A DNA stretch of 25,891 bases, from NCBI GenBank assembly GCA_041567895.1, contig JBFGAX010000037.1, positions 1-25,891 of the forward strand. The letters run 5' to 3'. The notes beneath the pieces were generated by a model. The model was not told the origin of the DNA and did no database searches. It saw nothing but the letters and a program-made list of their open reading frames with translations. Shown here in pieces: positions 7,121-14,829 of this stretch. The position numbers and the translations under genes are program-made. This DNA comes from JABDOU01 sp041567895 (GTDB lineage: Bacteria > Actinomycetota > Acidimicrobiia > Spongiisociales > SHLN01). Position 1 is the stretch's first letter. Every line of letters starts with the position of its first letter.

Positions 7121-8605
7121 ATGGCACGAATACTGGTTACCGGCGCGACCGGGTATATAGGAGGGCGGCTCGTACCCCAGCTATTGGAAGCGGGTCACGA
7201 TGTTCGCTGCATGACACGTTCGCCGTCGCGCCTCAGTCTCGACCCATGGAGAGACAGCGTCGAAGTCGTCGAAGGCGACGTCCTCGATGTCGAATCGCTG
7301 GAGAAGGCGTTGTCCGGTTGTGATGTCGCCTATTACCTCGTTCATTCCATGGGAAACGCAGACGATTTTGCAGAGGCCGATCGCCAGGGCGCTACCAATT
7401 TCCAACGTGCAGCCGACAGCCAGCGACTGGGGAGAATCATTTACCTGGGCGGATTGGGTGAGGACGACACCGAGCTTTCGTCTCACCTCGACAGCAGACA
7501 TGAGGTGGGACGCCTGCTCGCCGCCGGTGACACACCGGTCACCGAGCTCCGCGCGGCGGTCATCATCGGTTCGGGCTCTGTGTCATTTGAGATGCTGCGA
7601 TATCTCACCGAGGTCCTGCCTGCCATGACAACACCGAAGTGGGTCCGCTCTCGTTGTCAACCCATCAGCATCAGGGATGTTCTGACCATTCTCGTCGCCG
7701 TCGCGGGGGAAGACGACTCTGAGAGCAAGATCATTGAAATCGGTGGACCGGATGTACTCTCGTACCAGGACATGATGCAAACGTACGCGCAGGTTGCCGG
7801 CCTGCGTAAACGCCTGATCATTCCCGTTCCGGTTCTCAGTCCTGGTCTTTCTTCGCTATGGATTGGTCTGGTCACGCCTTTGCCGTCGGGAGTGGCGCGA
7901 CCCCTGGTCGAAAGCCTGAAACACGACGTCGTGGTCTCGGATTGTCGAGAAATGGATCGACTTGTCCCGGATCCGTTGCCCTTCAAGGATTCGGTCGAAC
8001 TGGCCATTGCCCGCTACGACGACGGCGAAGTCGTCACTAGATGGAGCGATGCCGGAGCCAGACCTGCATTGGCGATCCCTTCCGATCCCGACTGGGCCGG
8101 GGGAAGCGTCATGGTTGATAAACAGGAGGTGTCGACCCCGGCATCCGCGGAAGATGTGTTTTGGGCCGTCAGTCGCATTGGCGGCGAAGTGGGCTACTAC
8201 ACGTTCGATTGGGCATGGGCCGTCAGAGGATGGATAGATTCGCTGTTCGGGGGTATCGGCCTGCGGCGCGGTCGCCGTCATCCCGAAGTCGTTCACGAGG
8301 GCGAATCGCTGGATTTCTGGCGAGTAAACGTCGTGGACCCGCCCCACCGACTACTCCTGGCGGCCGAGATGAAGCTACCGGGAGAAGCGTTTCTCGAGTG
8401 GGTCGTTGACGAGACGGGGGACGCAACCAGCCTGACCCAAACGGCCTACTTCGCGCCCAGGGGCTTGTTGGGTCGGCTCTATTGGTTCGCACTCCTGCCC
8501 TTCCACAACGCCATTTTCGGACCCATGGCGAAGAAGATCGTCGAAGCAGCAGCCAACAGATCAGACGCGGTCGAGACGGGAGAAGAAAGAACCCCTCCTC
8601 GATGA
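7121..8605 (+). CDS. NAD(P)-binding protein with C-terminal DUF2867 domain
   Basis: The 494-residue protein has an N-terminal Rossmann fold of the atypical short-chain dehydrogenase/NmrA type: GATGYIGG at residues 8-15, then DVAYYLVHSMG and IIYLGGLGED, where a YxxxK catalytic pair would otherwise be expected. The C-terminal part, from about residue 330, matches the DUF2867 (START-like) pattern: GGEVGYYTFDWAWAVRG, then DFWRVNVVDPPHRLLLAAEMKLPGEAFLEW, then a hydrophobic stretch near the end. The two-domain arrangement is common in actinobacterial genomes and uncharacterised; proposed roles involve binding a quinone or lipid-like ligand, but that is inference. Its TGA overlaps the next ATG (ATGA, 8602-8605), so the two are translated together. 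Confidence 0.85.
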   Translation: MARILVTGATGYIGGRLVPQLLEAGHDVRCMTRSPSRLSLDPWRDSVEVVEGDVLDVESLEKALSGCDVAYYLVHSMGNADDFAEADRQGATNFQRAADSQRLGRIIYLGGLGEDDTELSSHLDSRHEVGRLLAAGDTPVTELRAAVIIGSGSVSFEMLRYLTEVLPAMTTPKWVRSRCQPISIRDVLTILVAVAGEDDSESKIIEIGGPDVLSYQDMMQTYAQVAGLRKRLIIPVPVLSPGLSSLWIGLVTPLPSGVARPLVESLKHDVVVSDCREMDRLVPDPLPFKDSVELAIARYDDGEVVTRWSDAGARPALAIPSDPDWAGGSVMVDKQEVSTPASAEDVFWAVSRIGGEVGYYTFDWAWAVRGWIDSLFGGIGLRRGRRHPEVVHEGESLDFWRVNVVDPPHRLLLAAEMKLPGEAFLEWVVDETGDATSLTQTAYFAPRGLLGRLYWFALLPFHNAIFGPMAKKIVEAAANRSDAVETGEERTPPR

Positions 8606-9843
8606 ACTTCACGAGCGTGCTGGAGCGCATTCGTGACAGCCAGTACCTCATCCCGGTGACGATCATCATCTTCGGGATCGGTCTGGCCATCGTCGCCGGT
8701 TCGCTCGATGGCTCCACGTCCGGGAGCCCCTTTCTGCTGATCAAAGCATCTGCGGCAGCGGGACGCACGCTGCTCACCACCGTCGCCGGAGCCATCATCA
8801 CAGTGGCGGGCCTGGTGTTCTCGCTGAGTGCTATCACAGTCCAGCTTGCTTCCAATCAATACTCGCCCCGGGTCGGCCAGGGCATCGGGCGCGATCGATA
8901 TCAACAGTTCGTCGTCGGCATTGTCATGGGGACGTTTGCTTACGCCATCACCGGATTGGCAGGAATCGGCCCCACGCAGAACAATGACGTGTCGGCAGAT
9001 TGGGTAGTGACCGGTGGCGTCGTTCTCGCCATCCTGGCTGCAGTATTGATTGTGGCGTACACAGACCATGTCACCCGCCGTGTGCGGGTCGACGACACGA
9101 TGCAACGCGTGACAAGGGCGACCGAAGAAACGCTTGCCGCCCGGACATCGCCGCAAGTCGATCATCAGGATCTGCAGCTGGAAGAAGCGCGGGAGTCGGT
9201 CGCCGTGAGAGCGTTCAAGCCGGGTTTCGTCCAGGACATCGACATAGAGGGGTTGCTCGAAGTGCTGCCGCCGGGATCGATCGGTCGGCTCGATGTTCGG
9301 GCCGGGTCGTACGTGTGGATCGAGAAAGTACTTGCTACCGTGTGGCTCGACCCGTCTCACGCAGGAAGCTTCGGTGATGACCTGTCGCGAGAAGTGGCGA
9401 AATCGTTCGCCATCGGCGATATTCGAACTATTGACCAGGATCCTCTCTACGGACTCCAGCAACTGGTGGACATCGGGCTGAGAGCGCTTTCTCCCGGGAT
9501 CAACGATCCGGCCACGGCAGTTGACGTGACGCATCATCTGGCGCGGTTGACGCTCGCTGCGTATCGCGCCGAGCCAACTCGCAGAGTTTTCGTCGCAGAT
9601 AACGTGCAGCTGTTCGCTCCTCATCTTCCTGGAGCAAGAGAACTGTTGGAACATGGCTTGAAGACCATATTCCGTCACTCCCTGGATCACATGAGCGTGC
9701 TTCAGGCAATGCTCTCCGACCTCGACGATCTCGTTGCATTGCTCGATGAGTCCGGCTGCGACACGTCCGATCTAGAGCAATTCGCTGATAGCGTCCGATC
9801 CCGGCTCGAATCGATCAACGATCCAGCCGATCAGAACCCATAG
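8602..9843 (+). CDS. DUF2254 integral membrane protein
   Basis: The 413-residue protein has four predicted membrane helices, at about residues 17-34, 57-80, 101-121 and 135-154. The family hallmark FSLSAITVQLASNQYSPR lies at the end of the second helix. A large cytosolic part follows, with GYLQQ-like and LSPGINDPATA motifs typical of DUF2254. The function is unknown. The frame is open back to 8482, but that stretch duplicates the upstream gene; the ATG at 8602 overlaps the upstream stop as ATGA and fits translational coupling. A perfect 12-bp hairpin follows the stop, so this is the last gene of a two-gene operon with the DUF2867 protein. Confidence 0.88.
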   Translation: MNFTSVLERIRDSQYLIPVTIIIFGIGLAIVAGSLDGSTSGSPFLLIKASAAAGRTLLTTVAGAIITVAGLVFSLSAITVQLASNQYSPRVGQGIGRDRYQQFVVGIVMGTFAYAITGLAGIGPTQNNDVSADWVVTGGVVLAILAAVLIVAYTDHVTRRVRVDDTMQRVTRATEETLAARTSPQVDHQDLQLEEARESVAVRAFKPGFVQDIDIEGLLEVLPPGSIGRLDVRAGSYVWIEKVLATVWLDPSHAGSFGDDLSREVAKSFAIGDIRTIDQDPLYGLQQLVDIGLRALSPGINDPATAVDVTHHLARLTLAAYRAEPTRRVFVADNVQLFAPHLPGARELLEHGLKTIFRHSLDHMSVLQAMLSDLDDLVALLDESGCDTSDLEQFADSVRSRLESINDPADQNP

Positions 9844-9855
9844 CCCAGGCGCGAA

Positions 9856-9892
9856 CTCACCGGGGCCATCCTTGCAGAGAGGCCCCGGTGAG
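9856..9892. terminator. Strong hairpin, probable bidirectional terminator
   Basis: CTCACCGGGGCC (9856-9867) pairs perfectly with GGCCCCGGTGAG (9881-9892) around a 13-nt loop. It lies between the stop of the DUF2254 gene and the stop of the convergent gene, 9 bp from the latter. No T-tract follows on either strand, so termination may be factor-assisted. Confidence 0.75.
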
Positions 9893-9901
9893 GGTGGTGG
9901 A

Positions 9902-10723
9902 CTAGTTGAGCGTGAGATCCGCCGACGTGTCGATGGCAAGATCCGCTCCAGCCGAGCCACGTGCCGCACCGGAATCGGTCTCGGCTGTTGCTCCCGCACC
10001 CAAAGCTGCATCGGACTGAACGTCGATCGCCCCAGCGGTATCGGGGGCATTCGGAACAGTCGAGCCAAGAGATGGAATGGCGTCGTTCGCCTCATCGACG
10101 ATGCCCGAGCTGTGCTTCGTGATCTCGGTGACTATTGCTCCGGCCTCGTTCACCGTCGCATCGACGGTGACAGAATTGGCAGCGTCGGAAAACATCACCG
10201 AAAGCTCAGATGCAGTCTGGTTGGTCACAGTGGCAGTCCATCCTGGCAACGCCGCCATGTCGACTATGCGAAGCCCATCCTCGTCGATATCGAGCGATAG
10301 TGATCCGGATGTCGTCTCGACCACCTTCAACGCCTGGTCGACCGTGGTCGTGATAGGAGCGATGTCCGTGGCCGCGTCGGTCGAGATGGCGCCTGTGATG
10401 ACGGCACCTCCGGTGACCATCGCCGTTGCCAGTACTGCTGCTCCGATCTTTCCTCCAAGCGTCGAAAGGATCGAGGCGTTGGCAGCGGTTGCGGCGCTCA
10501 TTGTTGCACTTGTCATGGTTGTACCTCCTGAAATAGCGGCCCCGGAAGCTCCGGCGGCCAGGGTTAAGGAGGCGGCAGCCGCTACTCGAGCCGCCTGTTG
10601 GGCCGCTTCTGCAGCGGCCAGCGGATCGAGATCTCTGACGACCGACCTCTTGAGCATCTCCGACCATTCGGGGAACTCTTCGAGCGGATCGTCTGAATGC
10701 GATTGCAGCCTCATATCAACCAC
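9902..10723 (-). CDS. Single-pass membrane protein downstream of an ECF sigma factor, possible anti-sigma
   Basis: I do not recognise this 273-residue family. About 90 N-terminal residues, including an acidic start (DDPLEEFPEWSEML) and a very Ala-rich stretch (40-65), precede one hydrophobic helix at about 91-112 (GKIGAAVLATAMVTGGAVIT). The remaining part (about 160 residues) is acidic, Ala/Thr/Ser/Asp-rich and would be outside the cell. There is no HxxxCxxC zinc motif. Position, 112 bp downstream of the sigma gene and on the same strand, together with cytosol-helix-exterior topology suggests an anti-sigma or sigma-controlled envelope protein. The GTG at 10723 has GGAG 7 nt upstream; an ATG at 10714 is an alternative. 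Confidence 0.65.
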   Translation of the reverse strand: MVDMRLQSHSDDPLEEFPEWSEMLKRSVVRDLDPLAAAEAAQQAARVAAAASLTLAAGASGAAISGGTTMTSATMSAATAANASILSTLGGKIGAAVLATAMVTGGAVITGAISTDAATDIAPITTTVDQALKVVETTSGSLSLDIDEDGLRIVDMAALPGWTATVTNQTASELSVMFSDAANSVTVDATVNEAGAIVTEITKHSSGIVDEANDAIPSLGSTVPNAPDTAGAIDVQSDAALGAGATAETDSGAARGSAGADLAIDTSADLTLN

Positions 10724-10835
10724 GCAATCGCTCCAGGTGCGACATCGTTACAACATTTTTTCGATTTCTCATCCGACGGCCGGGCCGCGGACGCCGACGG
10801 GGAGGCGTCTTGAGGTTGCGGCCGATGTGAACTGT

Positions 10836-11372
10836 TCATGACCATGCCTGTAGTTCCTTGCGCAATTTGCTCATTGCCCGCGACTGAATCACCCGCACGG
10901 TGCCGGGCTTCTTGCCGACAACGGCGGCAACATCTTCTGTTTCGAGCTCTGCAATGACCCGAAGCACGATGACTTCCCGTTCGATGTCGGTCAGCACGTC
11001 GAGCGCCTCCAGAGATGCGTCGGCCATGGTTTCGGTCAGAACCTCGGCTTCCGGGCCGACTGTCGCGCCGCCCCTTTCCGGAGAGCTATCCAGCCTCACC
11101 GGCTCGGGCCGCCGGTACCGGAGCCGGTGGGTGTCTGCAATGCGTCTGTATGCAATCGAAAACACCCACGCTGTGAAGTTGTTCCAGTCTCCCTGAAAGT
11201 CGTGGACACCTCCTGCAACTGCGGTCAGCACATCTTGCAACAGGTCTTCGGTATCCCGGAGTCCCTTGCTCCTGGCGTACCCCTGGATCCGGGGGCCCAG
11301 TTGCTCCACAATCGCCAGCCAGGCGCGCTCGTCTCCTTTGCGGGCAGCTTCGATGAGCTCATCGGTCGACAT
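10836..11372 (-). CDS. ECF-type RNA polymerase sigma factor (sigma-70 family)
   Basis: This 178-residue protein has sigma region 2 at about residues 10-85 (DTEDLLQDVLTAV, then FTAWVFSIAYRRIADTHR) and region 4 at about 125-172, with the helix-turn-helix LETEDVAAVVGKKPGTVRVIQSRAMSKLRK. No region 3 or large extension is present, as expected for extracytoplasmic-function sigma factors that direct RNA polymerase to stress or envelope promoters. It is the first gene of a minus-strand pair with the single-pass membrane protein, and is divergent from the duplicated-domain lipoprotein gene 108 bp away. The ATG at 11372 has only a weak purine run upstream. ECF subgroup and target promoter cannot be assigned by eye. 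Confidence 0.92.
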   Translation of the reverse strand: MSTDELIEAARKGDERAWLAIVEQLGPRIQGYARSKGLRDTEDLLQDVLTAVAGGVHDFQGDWNNFTAWVFSIAYRRIADTHRLRYRRPEPVRLDSSPERGGATVGPEAEVLTETMADASLEALDVLTDIEREVIVLRVIAELETEDVAAVVGKKPGTVRVIQSRAMSKLRKELQAWS

Positions 11373-11396
11373 GACCGCTCTATCGGCCCGTGGGAG

Positions 11397-11408
11397 ATTT
11401 CCTGAAAT
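11397..11408. promoter_or_regulatory. Inverted repeat ATTTC-CT-GAAAT in a divergent promoter region
   Basis: A 5-bp inverted repeat with a 2-bp centre lies between the divergent ECF sigma (minus) and lipoprotein (plus) genes. It may be an operator. Further along, CAATCC at 11414-11419 and CCGAAC at 11435-11440 are loosely like the mycobacterial SigK promoter boxes, but the 15-bp spacing and mismatches make this weak. Confidence 0.25.
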
Positions 11409-11480
11409 AGCACCAATCCGTCCGTCCGCCAGATCCGAACCAGTGCCGTACTCACACCATCAAACAAAAGGATGTACATC

Positions 11481-12758
11481 ATGCAGAAGAAGCGATTAAT
11501 CGCATTCGTACTGGCGTTGGCCCTGACGGCCGCAGCCTGCGGAGAGTCGGATTCCGGCGCGGAGAGCACCGTGACAACCGCCCCCACCGCAACAACTACG
11601 ACCGTACCGGAAACCACTACGACCGAAGCCATGGCCGAAGAACAAATGGAAGAATCCATGCTGGTGGGCGCAGCCGCTACACAGAGCGGAGCTGCCTCCC
11701 TGCGATCATTGCTCACGGCCCAGTTGCAGGAGCACGTCTACCTCGCCGGAATCGCCGTGTTCAATGCAGTCAACAATCCTCCAGCCTTCGACACGTCAGC
11801 TGCCACCCTCGATCAGAACAGTCAGGATCTTGCTGCTTCGATCGCTTCGGTCTATGGCGAACCGGCCGGTGAAGCGTTCCTGGCCCTATGGCGTACGCAC
11901 ATCGGATTCTTCGTGGACTACACGACCGCCCGTGCTGCCGGCGACCAGGCCGGACAGGACGCTGCCAGAGAAGGACTCGATGAGTATCGACAAGATTTCG
12001 GTGCGTTCATCGAGTCGGCTAACCCGAACCTTCCCAAGGAAGCTGTTGTCGAAGAGTTGCAGCCACACGTCCAGAGCGTATTTGCAGCCATTGACGCTGT
12101 CGTGGACGGAGACGCTGATGCGTTCGACAAGCTGAAGGTCGCTGCAGGCCACATGCCGAACACTGCTGCCACCCTCGCCGGAGGCATCGCAGCTCAAATG
12201 CCTGAGACCTTCGATGGTGACCCGGCTTCCGCCGCCTCCGATCTTCGATCGTTGCTGACGGCTCAGTTGCAGGAACACGTGTACCTTGCAGGTATAGCCG
12301 TGTATTCCGCAGTCGCAGCACCCGACTTCTTCGATGCCGCCGCCGGCACGTTGGATCAGAACAGTCAGGATCTCGCGGCTTCGATCGCTTCGGTCTATGG
12401 CGAACCGGCTGGTGAAGCGTTCCTGGCCCTTTGGCGTACGCACATCGGCTTCTTCGTGGACTACACGACCGCCCGTGCTGCCGGCGACCAGGCCGGACAG
12501 GACGCTGCCAAAGAAGGGCTTGCTGAGTATCGGGAAGATTTCGGTGCGTTCCTCGAGTCGGCTAACCCGAACCTTCCGAAGGAAGCTGTTGTCGAAGAGT
12601 TGCAGCCGCACGTTATGACTGTGTTCGCAGCTATCGACGCTGTCGTGGACGGAGATTCTGATGCGTTCGACAAACTCAAAGTCGCCGCCAATGTCATGCC
12701 GAACACCGCTGCCACCCTTGCCGGAGGCATCGCTGAGCAATTCGGCCTGGAAGGCTGA
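11481..12758 (+). CDS. Lipoprotein with two near-identical helical domains
   Basis: The product is a 425-residue predicted lipoprotein. A signal peptide with lipobox LTAAAC puts the lipidated Cys at residue 20, followed by a Thr-rich linker (about 30-50) and then two copies of a 181-residue unit, from about 71 and 252. The units look all-helical, with motifs LLTAQLQEHVYLAG, WRTHIGFFVDYTTARAAGD, ANPNLPKEAVVEELQPHV and PNTAATLAGGIA. Unit A has histidines at 85, 140, 196 and 224; unit B keeps the first three but has Val at 405. From memory, similar units occur in uncharacterised actinobacterial and firmicute proteins, sometimes mislabelled copper amine oxidase; this is unverified. Metal or redox binding is inference. 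The ATG at 11481 is preferred over 11472 because AAAGGA lies 8 nt before it. Confidence 0.85.
   Translation: MQKKRLIAFVLALALTAAACGESDSGAESTVTTAPTATTTTVPETTTTEAMAEEQMEESMLVGAAATQSGAASLRSLLTAQLQEHVYLAGIAVFNAVNNPPAFDTSAATLDQNSQDLAASIASVYGEPAGEAFLALWRTHIGFFVDYTTARAAGDQAGQDAAREGLDEYRQDFGAFIESANPNLPKEAVVEELQPHVQSVFAAIDAVVDGDADAFDKLKVAAGHMPNTAATLAGGIAAQMPETFDGDPASAASDLRSLLTAQLQEHVYLAGIAVYSAVAAPDFFDAAAGTLDQNSQDLAASIASVYGEPAGEAFLALWRTHIGFFVDYTTARAAGDQAGQDAAKEGLAEYREDFGAFLESANPNLPKEAVVEELQPHVMTVFAAIDAVVDGDSDAFDKLKVAANVMPNTAATLAGGIAEQFGLEG
11702..12740 (+). repeat. Tandem 543-bp in-frame duplication
   Basis: The offset between matching points, such as GATCAGAACAGTCAGG at 11811 and 12354, is 543 bp, exactly 181 codons. 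Bases 11835-11967 and 12378-12510 (133 nt) differ at only three positions, all synonymous (GCC/GCT, CTA/CTT, GGA/GGC). The flanks differ more. This suggests a recent duplication or local gene conversion. Confidence 0.9.
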
Positions 12759-12772
12759 CACACACAACCCAA

Positions 12773-12817
12773 CCGAGCGAGGTGGGGCGTCTCCTCCGAC
12801 CGCCCCACCTCACTCGG
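12773..12817 (+). terminator. Strong hairpin terminator after the lipoprotein gene
   Basis: GAGGTGGGGCG (12779-12789) pairs perfectly with CGCCCCACCTC (12801-12811) around an 11-nt loop. The stem continues past one mismatch with CCGAG (12773-12777) and CTCGG (12813-12817). It separates the helical lipoprotein from the downstream cupredoxin-sigma operon. There is no T-tract, so it may attenuate rather than fully stop transcription. Confidence 0.75.
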
Positions 12818-12864
12818 CACCCGGGCCAACCTGAACCACAACGCCATCGACCCTCCCGCCCCCA

Positions 12865-12874
12865 TTTGATCAAA
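12865..12874. promoter_or_regulatory. 10-bp palindrome upstream of the cupredoxin operon
   Basis: TTTGATCAAA is a perfect palindrome 37 bp before the cupredoxin start, between a terminator hairpin and a likely ribosome site (GAGAAAG). It may be an operator; no clear -35/-10 pair was found around it. Confidence 0.3.
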
Positions 12875-12910
12875 ACCCATCGCCATTCACCCACTCGAGA
12901 AAGACACACC

Positions 12911-13363
12911 ATGAAACACTCCACCATTCTCAGCATCGGACTGTTGCTCATGCTGGTTCTCGCAGCATGCCGGTCGAGTGCCGCACCGGTCACCACCACT
13001 ACAACAACCGTCCCGACCCTCGCGTCCACGGATAGTTCGACCAGCATCGCCGGCGAAACCGGACCGGGAGCTCCAGGGCCGGCCGAAGGTTCTTCCGCTG
13101 ACGTCATGGTCCGCATGTTCCAGTTCACTCCAGCCGAGTTCACTATCGAAGCCGGACAGGTTGTGACGTGGATCAATGCCGACCGGATTGATCACACCAT
13201 CACTTCCGGCACGCCAGAGAATCCGACAACCGCTTTTGATATGACCCTGCCGGAGGCCGGATCCACGGCTACCGTATCGTTCGAGGACCCGGGGATGTAT
13301 GACTACTTTTGCGGTATCCACCCGCACATGCGCGCAACGATCGTGGTCGAAAGCATCAGCTGA
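12911..13363 (+). CDS. Amicyanin-like cupredoxin lipoprotein (type 1 copper)
   Basis: The 150-residue protein has a signal peptide with lipobox LVLAAC (Cys20), a Thr-rich linker and a cupredoxin domain at about residues 64-150. The type 1 copper ligands are visible: His95 in DRIDHTI, and Cys134, His137 and Met140 in CGIHPHM. The C-x2-H-x2-M spacing is that of amicyanin (plastocyanin has a longer loop). It should sit on the outside of the membrane and shuttle electrons or bind copper. An upstream extension of the frame to 12782 crosses the terminator and is not real. The ATG at 12911 has GAGAAAG upstream. Its TGA overlaps the next ATG by one base (TGATG), coupling it to the sigma factor. Confidence 0.9.
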   Translation: MKHSTILSIGLLLMLVLAACRSSAAPVTTTTTTVPTLASTDSSTSIAGETGPGAPGPAEGSSADVMVRMFQFTPAEFTIEAGQVVTWINADRIDHTITSGTPENPTTAFDMTLPEAGSTATVSFEDPGMYDYFCGIHPHMRATIVVESIS

Positions 13364-14040
13364 TGACGCTCGCCCACGTACCCGGGATCTCACTTCGCAA
13401 GTTCCGGAAGCCGATCCGGGTAACCTCGTTTCTCAACGGCCTGGTCGTCCTGGCCGATGCACTCCGGAGAGGCGCAGTCATAGCCGCAAACGTCAAACCC
13501 GACCTGGATGGGCTCTTACAGCGAACTGCGAGCGGGGATCGGGACGCATTCGCCGATCTCTATGACGCCATCTCGGGAGCAGTATTCGGCACCGCCCGCA
13601 GCATCGTCCGCGACTACTCCATGGCAGAAGAGATCGCCCACGACGTGTTGCTGGAGGTCTGGACCAAAGCTGACAGGTGGGACCGAAATCGGGGCACGGC
13701 AGCAACCTGGATCATGATCATGACCCGCCGTCGGGCGATCGACCGGGTCCGAAGCGAACAGTCCGCACGTGATCGGATTGAAACGGTGGGCGCATCTACG
13801 CACCAACCGGATACCGACGTGGTCGCCGACACCGTCATGGAGCGCTCGCAGGAACGGGAGGTCGTCCAGCTCCTGGATGGCCTCACCGAACTGCAGCGTG
13901 AGGCAGTTCAACTGGCTTTCTACGAACACAAAACGCATGCGGAGATCTCGAAGCTTCTCGGGGTTCCCCTCGGAACCATCAAATCCCGCATTCGTGATGG
14001 GCTCGTGAGCCTGGAGCGTTCACTTGGACAACCGATATGA
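13363..14040 (+). CDS. sigK: SigK-like ECF sigma factor
   Basis: The 225-residue sigma factor has region 2 at about residues 63-131 (DAFADLYDAISGAVFGTARSI, then AEEIAHDVLLEVW and TAATWIMIMTRRRAIDRVR) and region 4 at about 167-219 (LTELQREAVQLAFYEHK, then HAEISKLLGVPLGTIKSRIRDGL). These stretches and the following RskA-type gene fit the SigK/ECF19 group of Actinobacteria. The ATG at 13363 overlaps the cupredoxin stop and leaves a basic N-terminal extension of about 47 residues before the usual start of region 2; I see no good later start. Its own stop overlaps the anti-sigma start as ATGA. Autoregulation of the operon is likely but not shown. The symbol is by similarity, not orthology proof. 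Confidence 0.88.
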   Translation: MTLAHVPGISLRKFRKPIRVTSFLNGLVVLADALRRGAVIAANVKPDLDGLLQRTASGDRDAFADLYDAISGAVFGTARSIVRDYSMAEEIAHDVLLEVWTKADRWDRNRGTAATWIMIMTRRRAIDRVRSEQSARDRIETVGASTHQPDTDVVADTVMERSQEREVVQLLDGLTELQREAVQLAFYEHKTHAEISKLLGVPLGTIKSRIRDGLVSLERSLGQPI

Positions 14041-14783
14041 ATGAAGTGCATGACCTCGTAGCCGATTATCTCCTGGGGAACCTCTCTGACGTCGAGCAGG
14101 ATGCATTTGAGGACCACCTGTCGAGCTGCTCGGCGTGTTCATCCGAGATCGAAGCGCTGACGGGTGGGGTAGAAGCGTTGTTCTTTGGACACCATGAGAC
14201 GCCCCCCGAGACGCTGCGTCAAAACGTCATGGCTGCGGTAGATGCCGGCGCTTCCTCGACGGAGCCGGGCGCCCGCGAATCCGCTATCGATGAACCGCCG
14301 GTATCAAACGTGGTTTCAATGGCGACGAAGCGGACATGGGCTCCGGTGGTGCGCCGGTTCTCGCTGGCTGCTGCGGCTGCCGTCCTTGCTCTGATTGTCG
14401 GAGTCGGGGTTCTTCCGCAACTTTTCCAGGACCGAATCGACCGAATCACAGGGGCACGAGATGCAGTTGTGGTTGCGGTTGATGCAACGATCGAACCATC
14501 AGATCAGGCGCACATGTCTCTCACGTATTCAGCAGAAGAAGCCGGTGCCGTACTCGTGGCGACCGGACTCGACCCGCTCGGTGACGATGCAACGTACCAG
14601 ATGTGGCTCATCGGCGACGAAGGGCCCAAATCTGTGGGACTTTTCAGACCTGATGATGCCGGATCGGTTTCGGTAGAACTGATCGGAGTGCCGCAACCGG
14701 GAACTGCTTTCGGGGTCACGGTCGAACCGGCCGGCGGATCTCCCTTGCCGACCGGGCCCGTCCTCTTTCTGGCGAACGTCTAG
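14037..14783 (+). CDS. rskA: RskA-like anti-sigma factor with zinc motif
   Basis: This 248-residue membrane protein has an N-terminal zinc-binding anti-sigma motif, HLSSCSAC (His27, Cys31, Cys34; HxxxCxxC), one membrane helix at about residues 107-128 (FSLAAAAAVLALIVGVGVL), and an external RskA domain (about 140-248) with the signature YQMWLIGDEGPKSVGLF followed by FGVTVEPAGGSPLPTGPV. Family members hold SigK at the membrane and release it after regulated proteolysis; in mycobacteria redox-sensitive SigK cysteines add a second control. It overlaps the sigma gene by 4 bp. Order and overlap make it the cognate partner. Confidence 0.92.
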   Translation: MNEVHDLVADYLLGNLSDVEQDAFEDHLSSCSACSSEIEALTGGVEALFFGHHETPPETLRQNVMAAVDAGASSTEPGARESAIDEPPVSNVVSMATKRTWAPVVRRFSLAAAAAVLALIVGVGVLPQLFQDRIDRITGARDAVVVAVDATIEPSDQAHMSLTYSAEEAGAVLVATGLDPLGDDATYQMWLIGDEGPKSVGLFRPDDAGSVSVELIGVPQPGTAFGVTVEPAGGSPLPTGPVLFLANV

Positions 14784-14829
14784 GACACGTAGATTCAGCG
14801 AAACCGGTGACTGCAGATCGGAGATCCTT

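Noticed and set aside
8479..9690. 403-aa open frame on the minus strand
   Set aside because: It lies antisense to the DUF2254 gene, is rich in Arg, His and Cys, and has no recognisable motif.
10077..10841. 254-aa open frame on the plus strand, Ala/Ser/Val-rich
   Set aside because: It mirrors the minus-strand membrane protein gene; the minus frame has a ribosome site, a clear membrane helix and an operon position.
11351..11364. 14-bp palindrome CGATGAGCTCATCG
   Set aside because: It lies inside the first codons of the ECF sigma gene and encodes conserved-looking residues (DELIE); probably coincidental, though a repressor site cannot be excluded.
11886..12767. 293-aa minus-strand frame over the duplicated lipoprotein
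   Set aside because: It merely reads the antisense of the duplication, so its internal repeat is inherited; the plus strand has signal peptide, lipobox and ribosome site.
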